Origin: Silene latifolia
Taxonomy: Eukaryota > Streptophyta > Magnoliopsida > Caryophyllales > Caryophyllaceae
Reading direction: 5' to 3'
Assembly: GCF_048544455.1 (NCBI RefSeq)
Contig: NC_133538.1
Location: 148,123,922-148,187,921, forward strand
Length of the DNA: 64,000 nucleotides
Shown here: piece by piece, positions 33,008 to 44,598 of the stretch
Layout: each line of letters begins with the position of its first letter
Position numbering within the stretch: the stretch's first letter is position 1
Translations under genes and position numbers: made by a program
Notes under the pieces: generated by a model
Seen by the model: only the letters and a program-made list of their open reading frames with translations
What the model was told of the DNA's origin: nothing
Database searches by the model: none

Positions 33008-34734
33008 TGATGTGATCAATATTTGAGCATATTTAGTCCCCGAATTAGCCTCGTTCCTACGCTTTTTAGTGCATATTTGGGTCATTTACTATCTTTAGTC
33101 CTTTGTTTTGCATATTCTTTGAGGTTTTGTTTCCTTGGTAGGAGAGGAGTGCAAACCTTCCATTTTCATGGCAAAATAGAGCTAAATTGATCGAATCTAA
33201 TGACCAAGCATCAAAGAGAAGACAAGACTAGAAGGCATTTGTAGATAATTTAGTAGATGGGCAATGATGAAGAAGATCCTTGCATCTCCGACAAAAGCCC
33301 GGAATATTGTTGGAAGAAGAAAAGAAGAAATGGCAAGCTGAACTAAGGTCCGATCGTCTCACCTATCGGGACGCCCGTCCAGAAGCTCCACAGGCCGCTC
33401 GTCCAAGCTACCAGGCCGCTCGTCCAAAAGCTATACAATCCACTCGTCCCGACCTTTTGGATGATCGGATTATCCTCCAGAGCAACACGTCCTCTTCCTT
33501 CTTCATTTGAGATGCACATATTTTTGAAAGACTAGCTAAAAGGAGACCCGCATCTTTTCTTGAGAGGAGCGATTCCTCTAGGACTTAATCATCATTTAAG
33601 CCCATAATAACCCTAATTTGTGCACCTAATCCCCACTATAAATACCCCATTAGTCTAATTAGATTATCATGTTATTTTTATCAATCGTTAGTGTAGTTTA
33701 TATTATTCTAATATCTCTTTAATCTTGTAATCAACTTCTAATCAAGTCTTAATACAAATCTCATTTCTTTAATTTCTCTATTGTTCATCTTTTATTTTGG
33801 GTAATTGAAGATTATTTGGGTTTATTGGGAGATTGACAACCTTCCATCAATCATCAAATACTTCTATTATTCTTTGCATTATTATTTTGGAATCATCATT
33901 AGGTATAATTCTCTTAATCCCTTTTTAATTATTGTTAATCATCTTCATTTATTCTTCATGTTTTGCTTTGTTAATATGATTGACAACCTTGTTAACATGT
34001 TAAACTTGATAATGAGTGAGTAGTTTCCTTAACTAGGGTTAATGGGTAATTAGAGGAAACCAACATAAGGGATGATTCATGCTTAATCTAATATGTTCAC
34101 ATAATTTATTTGCTTGCTTGTTGTGATCTCAACTTATGAACATGTTATGTTTGATGAAATGCGAGCCTATGAATCCTTGCATTTTTTACCCATCACTTAC
34201 GTTTTCAATGAGACTTGTAAGACATAAACCAACTCGAGTCTCATTAGACCATGCATATAGTTGAGTAGAGAGGATTAAATCGACTTGTAGGTGTTGTACA
34301 ATCTAATCGATTCGGCTCCGAGACCCAAACCTTCCTAGGATTGTAAGATATAAAACAACTCGATCCTATCACAATAATAATTGCTTGCTTGTAATTTGAG
34401 AATATGTTTGTATAATCAATTCCCATGAAACTCCTATGAACCCATGACACCCTAGTGTTTTTAATCAATTGTTTACATCTCATTTTAGCCATCTTGCTTG
34501 TTTACTTTTATTGTTATTTAGTTTAGTGATCTTCTTATCTCAACCCAAATTGTGACACCCCTAGACACCACTACTTGCAATCGAAAATCCTACATCAATA
34601 CCCGTCCCTTGGGATCCGACCTTTACTTGCCTCTTTACTAGTAGTAGAGTTGTTTGTGAAGTTATAAATATTGTTTTGGTCTAGGTGCTCTTAACGACAA
34701 GTAACCTAAATCTAAGCTCAAAGCGGACCGACCA
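33008..34734 (+). repeat. 5' LTR of element B
   Basis: It begins TGATGTGATCAATATTTGAG and ends GCGGACCGACCA. It contains a motif array at 33360-33475 (GACGCCCGTCC, CCGCTCGTCC and CACTCGTCCCG among others) and a TATA box. It aligns with 42309-44026 throughout, with few differences. Confidence 0.93.
33636..33644 (+). promoter_or_regulatory. TATA box of element B 5' LTR
   Basis: CTATAAATA sits in the context CCCCACTATAAATACCCC, conserved with the LTR of element A, about 160 bp downstream of the motif array. Transcription of the element should start shortly after it. Confidence 0.65.
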
Positions 34735-34738
34735 AAAA

Positions 34739-34756
34739 TGGTGCCGTTGCCGGGGA
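34739..34756 (+). promoter_or_regulatory. Primer binding site for tRNA-Asp, element B
   Basis: TGGTGCCGTTGCCGGGGA begins 4 bases after the LTR. It differs from the element A site by one C-to-T change. Confidence 0.88.
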
Positions 34757-34873
34757 CGGTGTTAACTTGATTTGATTTTCTTTGATTTTTATTAGTTGTG
34801 TATTTCTTTGCCTTGGGGAAGTAAAACTCCTCAAGGTTTTTTCTAATTTTTTTCGAGTTGTTTGATATTTTGC

Positions 34874-37681
34874 ATGCCTAGAAGATCACAAGGTAACTTG
34901 TTACCCATTGATCACGAAATTGAAAGGACTTTGACAACTAATAGAAGACTTGCTAGAAATACTTTGAGAGATATTGGTGAGGTTGTAGATATTCAACCAA
35001 ATACTATTGAGTTCATCAACCCTTTTGCAAGAGAAGGTGAGGAGAACCCAACACAAAATCAACCACACAATCACCCTACAATGCCTATGTTTTCATCACA
35101 TTCCGTACCAACCGAGAAGAACCTACCCAATGGTACTCCCACACCACAACACTTAACCGGAAATTTCATTGCAAAATCCGCATTTATCCAATTAGTCGAA
35201 AGAAGCCAATTTGGGGGGATGCCTAGTGAAGACCCTCATTCTCACATGGAGACTTTTTCTGACTATTGTGATGCGATTTCACAAACCGGAGTGACTCAAG
35301 AACAAATTCGATGGGTCTTATTTCCTTTTTCTCTAATTGGTACCGCAAAACAATGGTTGAAGAGCCTTGATAAGGCTACTCTTGGAATTGACTCTTGGAA
35401 GAAGTTGGCTCTAGCTTTCTACAAAAAATTCTACCCTCCGGAAAAGACTAACATGCTAAGAGCTCAAATTACGGGTTTTAAGCAAAGGGACGAAGAATCT
35501 TTATATGAAGCTTGGGAGCGATTCAAAGGAACTTGTCACTCATGTCCTCATCATGAACTTAGCGAGTGGTTCTTGGTACAACAATTTTGGAATGGGCTTT
35601 ATGAAGACTCAAGAAAAATTCTCAACATGGGATCAAATGGTATGTTCACCGAAGTTGACGATAATCAAACTTGGAACAAGATTGGGGAAATGACGGTCCA
35701 TAATTCACAATATATCAGACCTCGCTAGGCTACTAGAGGAGGAAAGCATGAAGTGGACTCTATTACTCAATTGGGTGCTCAACTTAGTGCTCATATTGAT
35801 ACCATCAACTTGAAGTTTGAGAAGGCTATGGCTAAGCTTGAAGAAGCCTCAAAATCACCAAAGCATCATGTTAATGCCATGGTGGCACCTTCATAAATCC
35901 CAAGTGGGATATGTGAGAATTGCGAAACTTTGGGACATGACCAAAGTGAATGTAGGGGAACAAATGAGCAAGTGAATGCTTTTCAAGCATACAAAAGTGG
36001 TACCCCATATTCCAACTATTACAATGAAAACACCAAATTCCACCCAAATCTCTCATACAAAAGCCAAAATGTTCAAAACCCTCAACCAACATACACCCCA
36101 CCTCCCATGAGAAACCAAAATCAAAGACCCTTTTTCAACCAAAACCAAGGTTATCAAAATCAAACTCCATAAAATCAACAAAATGACCAAGGTTTTGATG
36201 TTCAAAAAGCGGTCCTCCAAATGCAAAAGAATCAACAAGAATTTTTCACTCAAATGCAAAAAGATAGCCAAGCAAAAGACATCACCATCAAGAACATCCT
36301 AGCCCACACAAAAATGTTGGAAACTCAAATTACCCAACTAGCAACTTCAAGCTCTCAAAGACAAAAGGGGCAATTACCACCTCAAAGTAATCCCCCAAGA
36401 CATGAAACGGTTAGTGTCATTCACTTGAGGAGTGGTACGAGATATGAAGGGCCAAAGAAGCAAGTTGTGGATGAAGTTGTGGATGCTAGTGACAAGGAAA
36501 GATTTGTGCAAAACTCTAAGGAAGAAGAACCCACCAATCAAGAAGTTGCGAAGAAAAGTGAAGAAAAGGCCAAAGAGAAGGAGCCCATTGTGATTAGACT
36601 TCCATTCTCGAGTCGTCAAGCTAAGCCTAAGTTTGATGACCAACTTAGAAAATTCATGGAAATTGTGAAGAATTTAGAAGTCTCGATTCCTTTCACGGAA
36701 TTGATCAATCACGTTCCGGCCTATGCAAAGTACATGAAGGACATCCTTACGAAGAAGAAATCAATCCGGAAGCTTGAGACTATTGCCTTCACTAAGGTGA
36801 GTAGTGCCATCCTTCAAGGGAGTTCACCTCCAAAACTCAAGGATCCGGGAAGTTTCTCCATTCCATGCACTATTGGTGACACTACAATCAACAAAGCTTT
36901 ATGTGACCTTGGGGCAAGTGTTAGTGTCATGCCATATTCGGTTAGCAAGAGGCTAGGAATGGCAGAACTCAAATGTACCAACATCACGCTTCAAATGGCG
37001 GATAGATTAACAAAGATACCTTTAGGGGTATGGGAAGATGTTCCCGTGAGAATTGGAAAATTCTTCATCCCGGTGGATTTCGTTATTGTTGACATGGAAG
37101 AAGACTCCAACGTTCCTATTATCTTAGGAAGACCTTTCTTGCACACCGCAGGAGAGGTGATCAATGTGAAGCATGGAGAGCTCACCCTTGAAGTGGGAGA
37201 TGAAACCATCACTTTTAATCTTGACAAGACCCTGAGAGCTCCCTGATTGCACGAGCCATGTTTTATGGTTGATCACTATAGCCGGAATGATGATAGGAAG
37301 AAGTTGGAATTTCAATGGAAAAAGAAAGTGGATGATGCTTCATCAAAACAACAAGGAAATAGCAACAATGAGAGCTTGAAAAGCTCACCCATGACAAGTG
37401 AAGAAGATGGCCTCATTGGCCAAGACAAGAAAGAAGGAGAGTTGTCTCTATCAACTCAAGAAATATTTAATGATCAAGTAGACGAAGTTTGTGGTCTTTG
37501 GGATGATGAGTTTGAAGGGATATTCAATCCCTATATTGGTAATGCTATTAACCAAGACCATCATGGAGAACAACAAGTGCAAAAATCTATTGAGGACCTT
37601 TATCATGATAATGAGCAAGTTTTCGACTACTTCTTCAAGGTGTTGATTAACATCAACAACACCTTGAACATGCCCCCTTGA
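34874..37681 (+). pseudogene. Gag-protease of element B
   Basis: A single frame of about 936 codons begins at the ATG at 34874 (MPRRSQGNLLPIDHEIER) and ends at 37681. Its only damage is four stops (near 35726, 35894, 36170 and 37244), with no frameshift. Parts in order: gag core (WVLFPFSLIGTAKQWLKSLD), CCHC knuckle CENCETLGHDQSEC (about 35918), Gln/Asn-rich linker, protease with LCDLGASVSVMPYS and VPIILGRPFLHTAGEVINV, and an acidic C-terminal segment (VDEVCGLWDDEFEGIFNPYI). The frame ends without reaching any RT. Gag and protease would allow particle formation, but polymerase and integrase must come from elsewhere. Confidence 0.92.
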
Positions 37682-38004
37682 CATCTCACATTGGATGAGA
37701 GTTTGGTGGAGTCCTCCCTAAACCACCATTTGTAAATATTCTAACTCCCTAACCTGCATTTCAATTATTACATTGCATTTTTGTCATTTTTGGATTTATA
37801 TTTTTGTGCCTTGATCAAGATATTCATCATTTTGAGAGAAGTGAGGGAGGGACTTATGATTTTATTGATGTGTAGTGCTTTACCTTAGTGTGGGGATAGC
37901 AATTGCCTAGGCTATTCATGCCTTTGTAGTGCCCCTACAATGAAGAACACGAGAATTGAAGAATGAAAATGACACGAGTTACGAAGTACCCACTGATGGA
38001 CCTG
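37682..38004 (+). other. Spacer between gag-protease and motif array, element B
   Basis: This non-coding stretch contains TAGTGTGGGGAT at 37886-37897, a 12-mer that recurs after ORF1 at 40749-40760 and in the same two places in element A. It is a candidate internal polypurine or regulatory site. No RT remnant is visible here, so a recent deletion of pol is not supported. Confidence 0.6.
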
Positions 38005-38400
38005 AATCCGTGTGGTCAAGGAAGAATCCGAGCGGCCAAGTGGACAATTCGCTCGTCCTGAAGAAACCCGAGCGTCCAAGTCCCTAGATGCTCGTCTGGT
38101 AGAGCTGCAGAAAACAAAAATCTGGTCTGACAATGAATCCGAGCGTCTCAGCTGAGAATCCGCTCGTCTTATTCTGGACGGTCGTCCTTCACAAAAGACG
38201 CTCGTCTTTTTGCTGCAAAAATTCTGGGATTTTCTCTGTAAAGTAATCCGAGCGTCCACGCAGAAAGACGCTCGTCCCTCCACAAAGAATCCGCCCGTCT
38301 TTCCAGAAAGACGCTCGTCCTATGACGTCTTTTCCTGAGCCAAATTTTGAGGAATCCGAGCGTCCCGACACCTGGTCCGTTCGTCCTCCACTGCATTTTC
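38005..38400 (+). repeat. Array of GAATCCGAGCGTC-type motifs in element B
   Basis: About fifteen units occur every 25 bases or so, such as GAATCCGAGCGTC, GAATCCGCTCGTC, AGACGCTCGTCC and GAATCCGCCCGTC. The same motif occurs in both LTRs of B and, in reverse complement because of orientation, at 18605-19012 in element A. The spacers do not match one another well, so the motif itself appears to be what is kept. Confidence 0.85.
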
Positions 38401-38719
38401 AAATATAACGGGTCTTTTAAAACCCTCTTCTCCCATTCATTCTCATTTATTCAAACATACAAACACTACCCAAAACCCTCATCCTCTCCATCAACAAAAT
38501 CAAATTTCCTCAACCAAACTCAACCAAGTCAAATCCAAACTTCCTCACAACAAAAATTAATCACCCCTTTTGCAACAACAAGTGATTCAAATACCAAAAT
38601 CTTCAAGTTTTAAGTCGATTTTTAGGATAAAAAGCAACATTCATTCATCCTAAATCGATTTGGGTATTACTAAAAATTGAAGATTTCAATCTTTCATTGG
38701 TGTAATCAAGCAAAGGAGA

Positions 38720-40316
38720 ATGACAAGAACTAAAGGAGGCAACAAGGCACCCCAAAAGAAGACACTTTCCAAAAGGCAACTAGCTCTTCAAGCAAAACAA
38801 TTGTCAAAGGCATTGGTAGTCCATGAGGTAAGGTTAGAGGTTCAACAACAAGATCCCCCTATGGAAGCTACAACATCAACAACTGCGGTCATTGAACAAT
38901 TATCCGGAGTTAATTTTCACTTTCGACTCTTATACGGAGAAATTCATTCTCTTTGCTAAGAAAACCATCATGCCTACTAAGTTTACTTTTGAAGATGCAT
39001 TGTCAAAGTTTGGTGTTCTTGAACAAACCAAAACCTTCTTTGAGTCTATGGGATTGGGTAAATTGTTTACAATGAAAGAATTGACATACCCCTCCCTCAC
39101 CTTGGAATTTTTAAGTTCTTTGAAAGTCACAAGGGTGAAGACTCGAACCAACATCGAGTTTCGTCTTGAAAATGTTGATAGACACATAATTTATGGCGAA
39201 TTGGGTAAGATATTATGCCTTAGTGATAACCCGAAATATACAAAGACTCCTATCAAGTATGACCTCGCTCCTCTTTGGATGGCAATTTCCGGAAAGAAAT
39301 TCATACGCTTTCATGATTGTCGTGCTCTCTTAGTCCACCATCCGGGTATTAGAGTATGGCATAAGGTCATTGGAAATACTTTGATAGCTAGAAATGGCAC
39401 AAATAATCTTACCAAACTCGATTCTATCCTTCTTGAGTCGGCCTTGAACATTGGGATGGAATTTACCAAGCCATACAATGCTCTAAGACTTTTGGTTGAA
39501 CGATGGCTTAATGTCGACTGTGGCAAAGAAGGCACCGCCTTTATTGTCAATGGAGGACTAGTTACCCATTTGACTAAGCATTTTAACCGGGATTTCAACA
39601 AAAACAACACTTATGTGCCGGTTAAAGGAGGCCATCTTATTGATATGGACACCATGATTCACAAGTATAAGTGGGTCAAGCACGACACTCTTGACAACAA
39701 ATATGGGTGGTTAACAAATGAAGCTATATCCTTCACCTTGCCTTCCAAAATTTGCTGATTGAATGTTCACCGACCGAACTACCTTCTCCCACTCTCCGAA
39801 GAGACCGAGTATATCATTCAACAACAAAGGGGCGAAATTGCCGAGCCCTCCTCCTCCATTATCACCCCACCTTACCCATTTGAATACCACTATTTCAAAC
39901 CCAAAGATGTCGAAGTGGGAAATGATTACTTGACTCAACTCATGAGGGAAATGCATAAGCAAGCTTACAATGATAGAGTGGATGCTTACAAGGCCTAATA
40001 TCCCTCCCTCCTACATCTAGCTAAGCAAGGACTTCTTGATCCGTCTTGTCCTTTGCCTAGTTGGGCGGATAGGGAAGTATTCTTTCCTAGCATTCCTAGT
40101 GGTGGTAGACCGGGTGGAGAGGATATGGTTGTTGAAGAGGGTGGTGACCAAGAAGGAGAACAAGAAGAGGTTCAAGAAGAAGAAGTCCAAGAAGAGGAAG
40201 AGGAAAGTGGGGAAGAACAAGCAAGTGAAAGTGAGAGTGGACATGATTCCACATCTATGGAGGTTGATGATGCCTCAAGAGATGATGATGATGATGATAC
40301 GATGGGTGAGGATTAG
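38720..40316 (+). pseudogene. ATHILA ORF1-like protein of element B
   Basis: The start MTRTKGGNKAPQKKTLSKRQ matches element A. A frameshift near 38905 changes frame, and stops follow at 39756-39758 and 39996-39998. The central domain has IMPTKFTFEDALSKFGVLEQ, TYPSLTLEFLSSLKV, LLVHHPGIRVWHKVIGNT, FIVNGGLVTHL and LTNEAISFTLPSKIC. The C-terminal part has PSWADREVFFPSIPSG followed by a long acidic tail with many E and then D runs. Length and order equal ORF1 of element A. The role is unknown; similar genes in Athila elements lie between pol and the 3' LTR. Confidence 0.82.
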
Positions 40317-42288
40317 CAAACTTTGGAGGCTCCTACATTCTTACGCCTCCCTTATGGTTTGTCTACTTCTCCTATTTGTTTTTTTATTTTATCTTGATCA
40401 TTTTGTGTAGTCCTAGCAACATTGGAGGACTAACACCTTGGCTTCATTAAGGTGTTCTTTATCTTTGTTCCCGACTTGTAAAATCCAAAATGACAATCTT
40501 TAGTTTCATGCATTGCATTCAATGTGCATAAACTCCCCCGAAATTCATGATATTAGAAATAATGTCTATTTTGATTTGGGGAAGTCCATGCATATGCATT
40601 GGGAGCTAATTTAAATTATGCTCTCCACCATAACAAAAGCACATGCATCATGTAGTGTAGCTTAGTATAGTTTGCATTTAGTTTAGAAATCATGCATTTT
40701 CATTGCATAATTTCCTATCGTATTGGCCATTGAGGACAATGCCCATACTAGTGTGGGGATGAGAAATTCTAACATCAATATTTATTCAAAATCCAAAAAA
40801 AAATCCAAAATTTCGAAAAATCCAAAAAAAAATTGAAAAATTGAAAATCTAAAAACAAGTTAATTTCCTTTGTAGTGTAGTCTTGTATATATTGTTTTGT
40901 ATATATTGTGTTTGTTTATCCTTCTTCACATTGATTGACTGCGCCACATCCGAGACATGAGGATATTGAAGACCGCATGGTATGATCTATCCAATCTAAT
41001 TTTTCCTCTTTATGTTAATGACTATGTGGCTTTATTTTGATTGATGCGGTATAAACAATGTGAATTTAGGACTTGCATTTAGATTATTTGGCATACTAGT
41101 TGGTAGAAGCATATGCATTAGGATGTATATATGTTAGTTGCATCATGGCATATAGTTGCATTTAGGAAAAATTTTGTGAAACCGTCTATTTGGGAAACTT
41201 GACAAGTGTACATAGGCCCTAGTAGTTGCTTTTTATTCTTAAGACTTTGCTTGTTAGAATACTTGTAAAACACCCTAGGATGTGTCATGCTAGTATCCTT
41301 TGACTCATGGATTAAGGCCTAGTCAAGAGTACCTTGTGGTGTGATAACTCCTTGGCTACCGTTTATTCCAAGGTAACCCTTGAAACCATGCAACCATCAT
41401 TCATCCATGTTCTACCATACATTTTGTCATCAAGGGGAATGGGCACAAAAATTGTTCAAATTTGAGTTCAAGAATTGAAATGAAAATGAAAAAAGTTTGC
41501 AATTGCATCAAAAAGAAAAGAGGAGTAACAAAAATGAAAACTCCTATGCTTCAAAAATAAGCACAATCACTACAAATGGGGTGACTTTGAAAATGTTCAA
41601 AAGAAAATGCAAAAAGTTGAAAGTTGTCAAGTATTGAAATGCCAAAAATAAAAAAGAAATGGCAATAAAGTGTTCTCAAATGTCAAATGCCACAAGAAAT
41701 TGGGGGGAAAAACAACAACAAAAGCAAACTCTCAAATGAAACTCAAATAATATTGATCCTTTATCCATCGTATCCATTTTTGTGCATGGTAGAGAGAGGA
41801 CGACCCTTCTTCTTATCTAGGCAAGAAGGGGAATTCCGCGATCCTCCAGTGTTTCTAACACCATAGGAAGTCTATTCTTGACAAAAGCATTTAACGATTG
41901 AGGACAAAGGTACCCTAGCTTGACACAACTTGGAGGTGATTTATTGGTATCCTTCTAGGCTTAGTAGTTTGAAGAAACCATATCTATGAAGGAGTGTGTA
42001 CCCTTGAATTGCTTCCCCTTTAGATAATTTCTGCCACTTAGATGAGGAAAGTGGCTATCCTTTTTGTAGATGCATCCATTACTTGATTTTTTGTGCTTTA
42101 ATGATTGGATGTGTCGCCATTTTGGCAAGATCCACCTTGCCTTGCTAGAAGGCATCCTACCTCATGGTTGTCTTGTTGTGAGTTGAAGGGGCGGAGTGAG
42201 ACCCGCTAATTGTCTCATATCGGCTATATTAGTAGGATAGTTTAAATAAGGGTCCTAGTTTTGTCACCTCTTTACTCGAAACGAGCAA
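40317..42288 (+). other. 3' untranslated region of element B
   Basis: Nearly 2 kb without a supported ORF. Conserved blocks shared with A and D include GGAATTCCGCGATCCT (about 41831-41846), GACCGCATGGTATGATC (about 40971-40990), a block near TTCCAAGGTAACCCTTGAAA (about 41366) and TAGTGTGGGGAT (40749-40760). Several A-rich repeats of CCAAAAAAA type occur at 40790-40850. Confidence 0.8.
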
Positions 42289-42308
42289 AGGTTCGGTTTG
42301 GGGATATT
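42289..42308 (+). promoter_or_regulatory. Polypurine tract of element B
   Basis: AGGTTCGGTTTGGGGATATT directly before the 3' LTR, identical to elements A and D. Confidence 0.88.
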
Positions 42309-44026
42309 TGATGTGATCAATATTTGAGCATATTTAGTCCCTGAATTAGCCTCGTTCCTATGCTTTTTAGTGCATATTTGGGTCATTTACTATCTTTAGT
42401 CTTTTGTTTTGCATATTCTTTGAGGTTTTGTTTTCTTGGTAGGAGAGGAGTGAAAACCTTGCATTTTCACGGCAAAATAGAGCTAAATTGATCGAATCTA
42501 ATGACCAAGCATCAAAGAGAAGACAAGACTAGAAGGCCTTTGTACATAATGTAGTAGATGGGCAATGATGAAGAAGATCCTTGCATCTCTGACAAAATCC
42601 AGGAGGATTGTTGGAAGAAGAAAAGAAGAAAAAAAGAAATGGCAAGCTGAACCAAGGTCCGATTGTCTCACCTATCAGGACGCCCGTCCAGAAGCTCCAC
42701 AGGCTGCTCGTCCAGAAGCTATACAATCTGCTCGTCCCGACCTTTTGGACGCTCGGATTGTCCTCCAAAGCAACACGTCCTCTTCTTTCTTCATTCGAGA
42801 TGTGCATATTTTTGAAAGACTAGCTAGAAGGAGACCCGCATCTTTTCTTGAGAGGAGCGATTCCTCAAGGACTTAATCGTCATTTAAGCCCTTAATAACC
42901 CTAATTTGTGCACCTAATCCCCATTATAAATACCCCATTAGTCTAATTAGATTATCATGTTCTTTTTATCAATCTTTAGTGTAGTTTATATTATTCTAAT
43001 CTCTCTTTAATCTTGTAATCAACTTCTAATCAAGTCTTAATACAAATCTCATTTCCTTAATTTCTCTATTGTTCATCTTTTATTTTGGGTAATTGAAGAT
43101 TATTTGGGTTTATTGGGAGATTGACAACTTTCCATCAATCATCAAGTACTTCTATTATTCTTTGCATTATTATTTTGGAATCATCATTAGGTATAATTCT
43201 CTTAATCCCTTTTTAATTATTGTTAATCATCTTCATTTTTCTTCATGTTTTGCTTTGTTAATATGATTGACAACTTTGTTAACATGTTAAACTTGATAAT
43301 GAGTGAGTAGTTTCCTTAACTAGGGTTAATGGGGAATTAGAGGAAACCAACATGGGGGATGATTCATGCTTAATCTAATATGTTCACATAATTTATTTGC
43401 TTGCTTGTTGTGATCTCAACTTATGCACATGTTATGTTTGATGAAATGCGAGCCTATGAATCCTTGCATTTTTTACGCATCACTTACCTTTTCAACGAGA
43501 CTTGTAAGACATAAACCAACTCGAGTCTCATTAGACCATGCATATAGTTGAGTAGGGAGGATTAAGTCGACTTGCATTGTAGGTGTTGTACAATCTAATC
43601 GATTTGGCTCCGGGACCCAAACCTTCCTAGGATTGTAAGATATAAACCAACTCGATCCTATCACAACAATAATTGGTTTCTTATAATTTGAGAATATGTT
43701 TGTATGATCAATTCCCATGAATCCCCTATGAACCCATGACACCCTAGTGTTTTTAATCAATTGTTTACATTTCATTTTAGGCATCTTGCTTGTTTACTTT
43801 TATTGTTATTTAGTTTAGTGATCTTCTTATCTCAACCCAAATTGTAACACCCCTAGACACCACTACTTGCAATCGAAAATCCTACATCAATACCCATCCC
43901 TTGGGATCCGACCTTTACTTGCCTCTTTACTAGTAGTAGAGTTGTTTATGATGTTATAAATATTGTTTTGGTCTAGGTGCTCCTAACGACAAGTAACCGA
44001 AATATAATCTCAAAGCGGACCGACCA
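42309..44026 (+). repeat. 3' LTR of element B
   Basis: It begins TGATGTGATCAATATTTGAG and ends ACCGACCA. It is the partner of 33008-34734 and is followed by the TSD GGTAC. The motif array is at about 42675-42770 and the TATA region reads CCATTATAAATACC (about 42923-42936). Confidence 0.93.
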
Positions 44027-44031
44027 GGTAC

Positions 44032-44598
44032 ACGAAGGGGAGCACTACATTCACCCTTCCTTTTTGGAACCTCCCTCACACCGAGCCTAGGTCAAGCTAC
44101 CTTGCACCTATGCCGAGCTACTTCCTCCCCATTGAGAGGATTGTGGCTCCACCTCCAGGGAGACATGAGGAGGCGCCTCCTACTCCTTCCCATGCACCAC
44201 CACCATCCCAAGGTCCAAGTCTTGGCTTCTCACCATTCATTCATGGTGTTTGGCCCTCTTATGCGGAGATACCCTCATATCCCCATGTCTACCGACCCTA
44301 CACTCCTCCTCCTTCCAACAACCCGCCATCGGGCATTGATATCTTGATGGGTATGATGAGCAACATGGATTTTAGGATCCACCGTGGACCAGAAGACAAC
44401 TATTTGGCCCTTTACCCTCAATATTACCAAATGGCTCAACAAGGGTTCGTTGATCCTAATGGTCCTAGGCCTTCTTGGATGAAACCGCACCTTGTGTTCC
44501 CAAACCAAGTCATGAATAAAGATGATCAAAGAGGAGAGGAAGAAGAAGAAGAATAGATTGAAGATGATGATAGCCCCGATGAAGGGGGATTTGATTGA
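44032..44598 (+). pseudogene. ATHILA ORF1-like gene of element D, 3' part
   Basis: This is the continuation of the frame at 32276-33007, in phase after removing element B and one GGTAC. It is rich in Pro and Tyr (for example SPFIHGVWPSYAEIPSYPHV), then has LALYPQYYQMAQQGFVDPNG, which parallels QYPPLIHLARQGLL in element A. The end is acidic; a stop at 44554-44556 lies inside the tail, which otherwise continues (IEDDDSPDEGGFD) to 44598. Apart from the insertion, this gene was intact to that point. Function is unknown. Confidence 0.8.

Larger units (their letters stand above)
33008..44026 (+). mobile_element. Element B: Athila-like non-autonomous gypsy element, 11.0 kb, TSD GGTAC
   Basis: LTRs at 33008-34734 and 42309-44026 are flanked by a perfect GGTAC (33003-33007 and 44027-44031). 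The order is the same as element A: tRNA-Asp-type primer site, gag-protease, motif array, ATHILA ORF1-like gene, long 3' untranslated region and polypurine tract. RT, RNase H and integrase are absent here too. It lies in the opposite orientation to A, about 9 kb from it, and is a sister rather than a recent duplicate, because coding and LTR sequences differ at many sites. Confidence 0.93.

Noticed and set aside
37682-38719. Hidden RT or integrase remnant in element B
   Set aside because: I looked for YxDD-like, RNase H and DDE motifs on both strands between protease and ORF1 and saw none.
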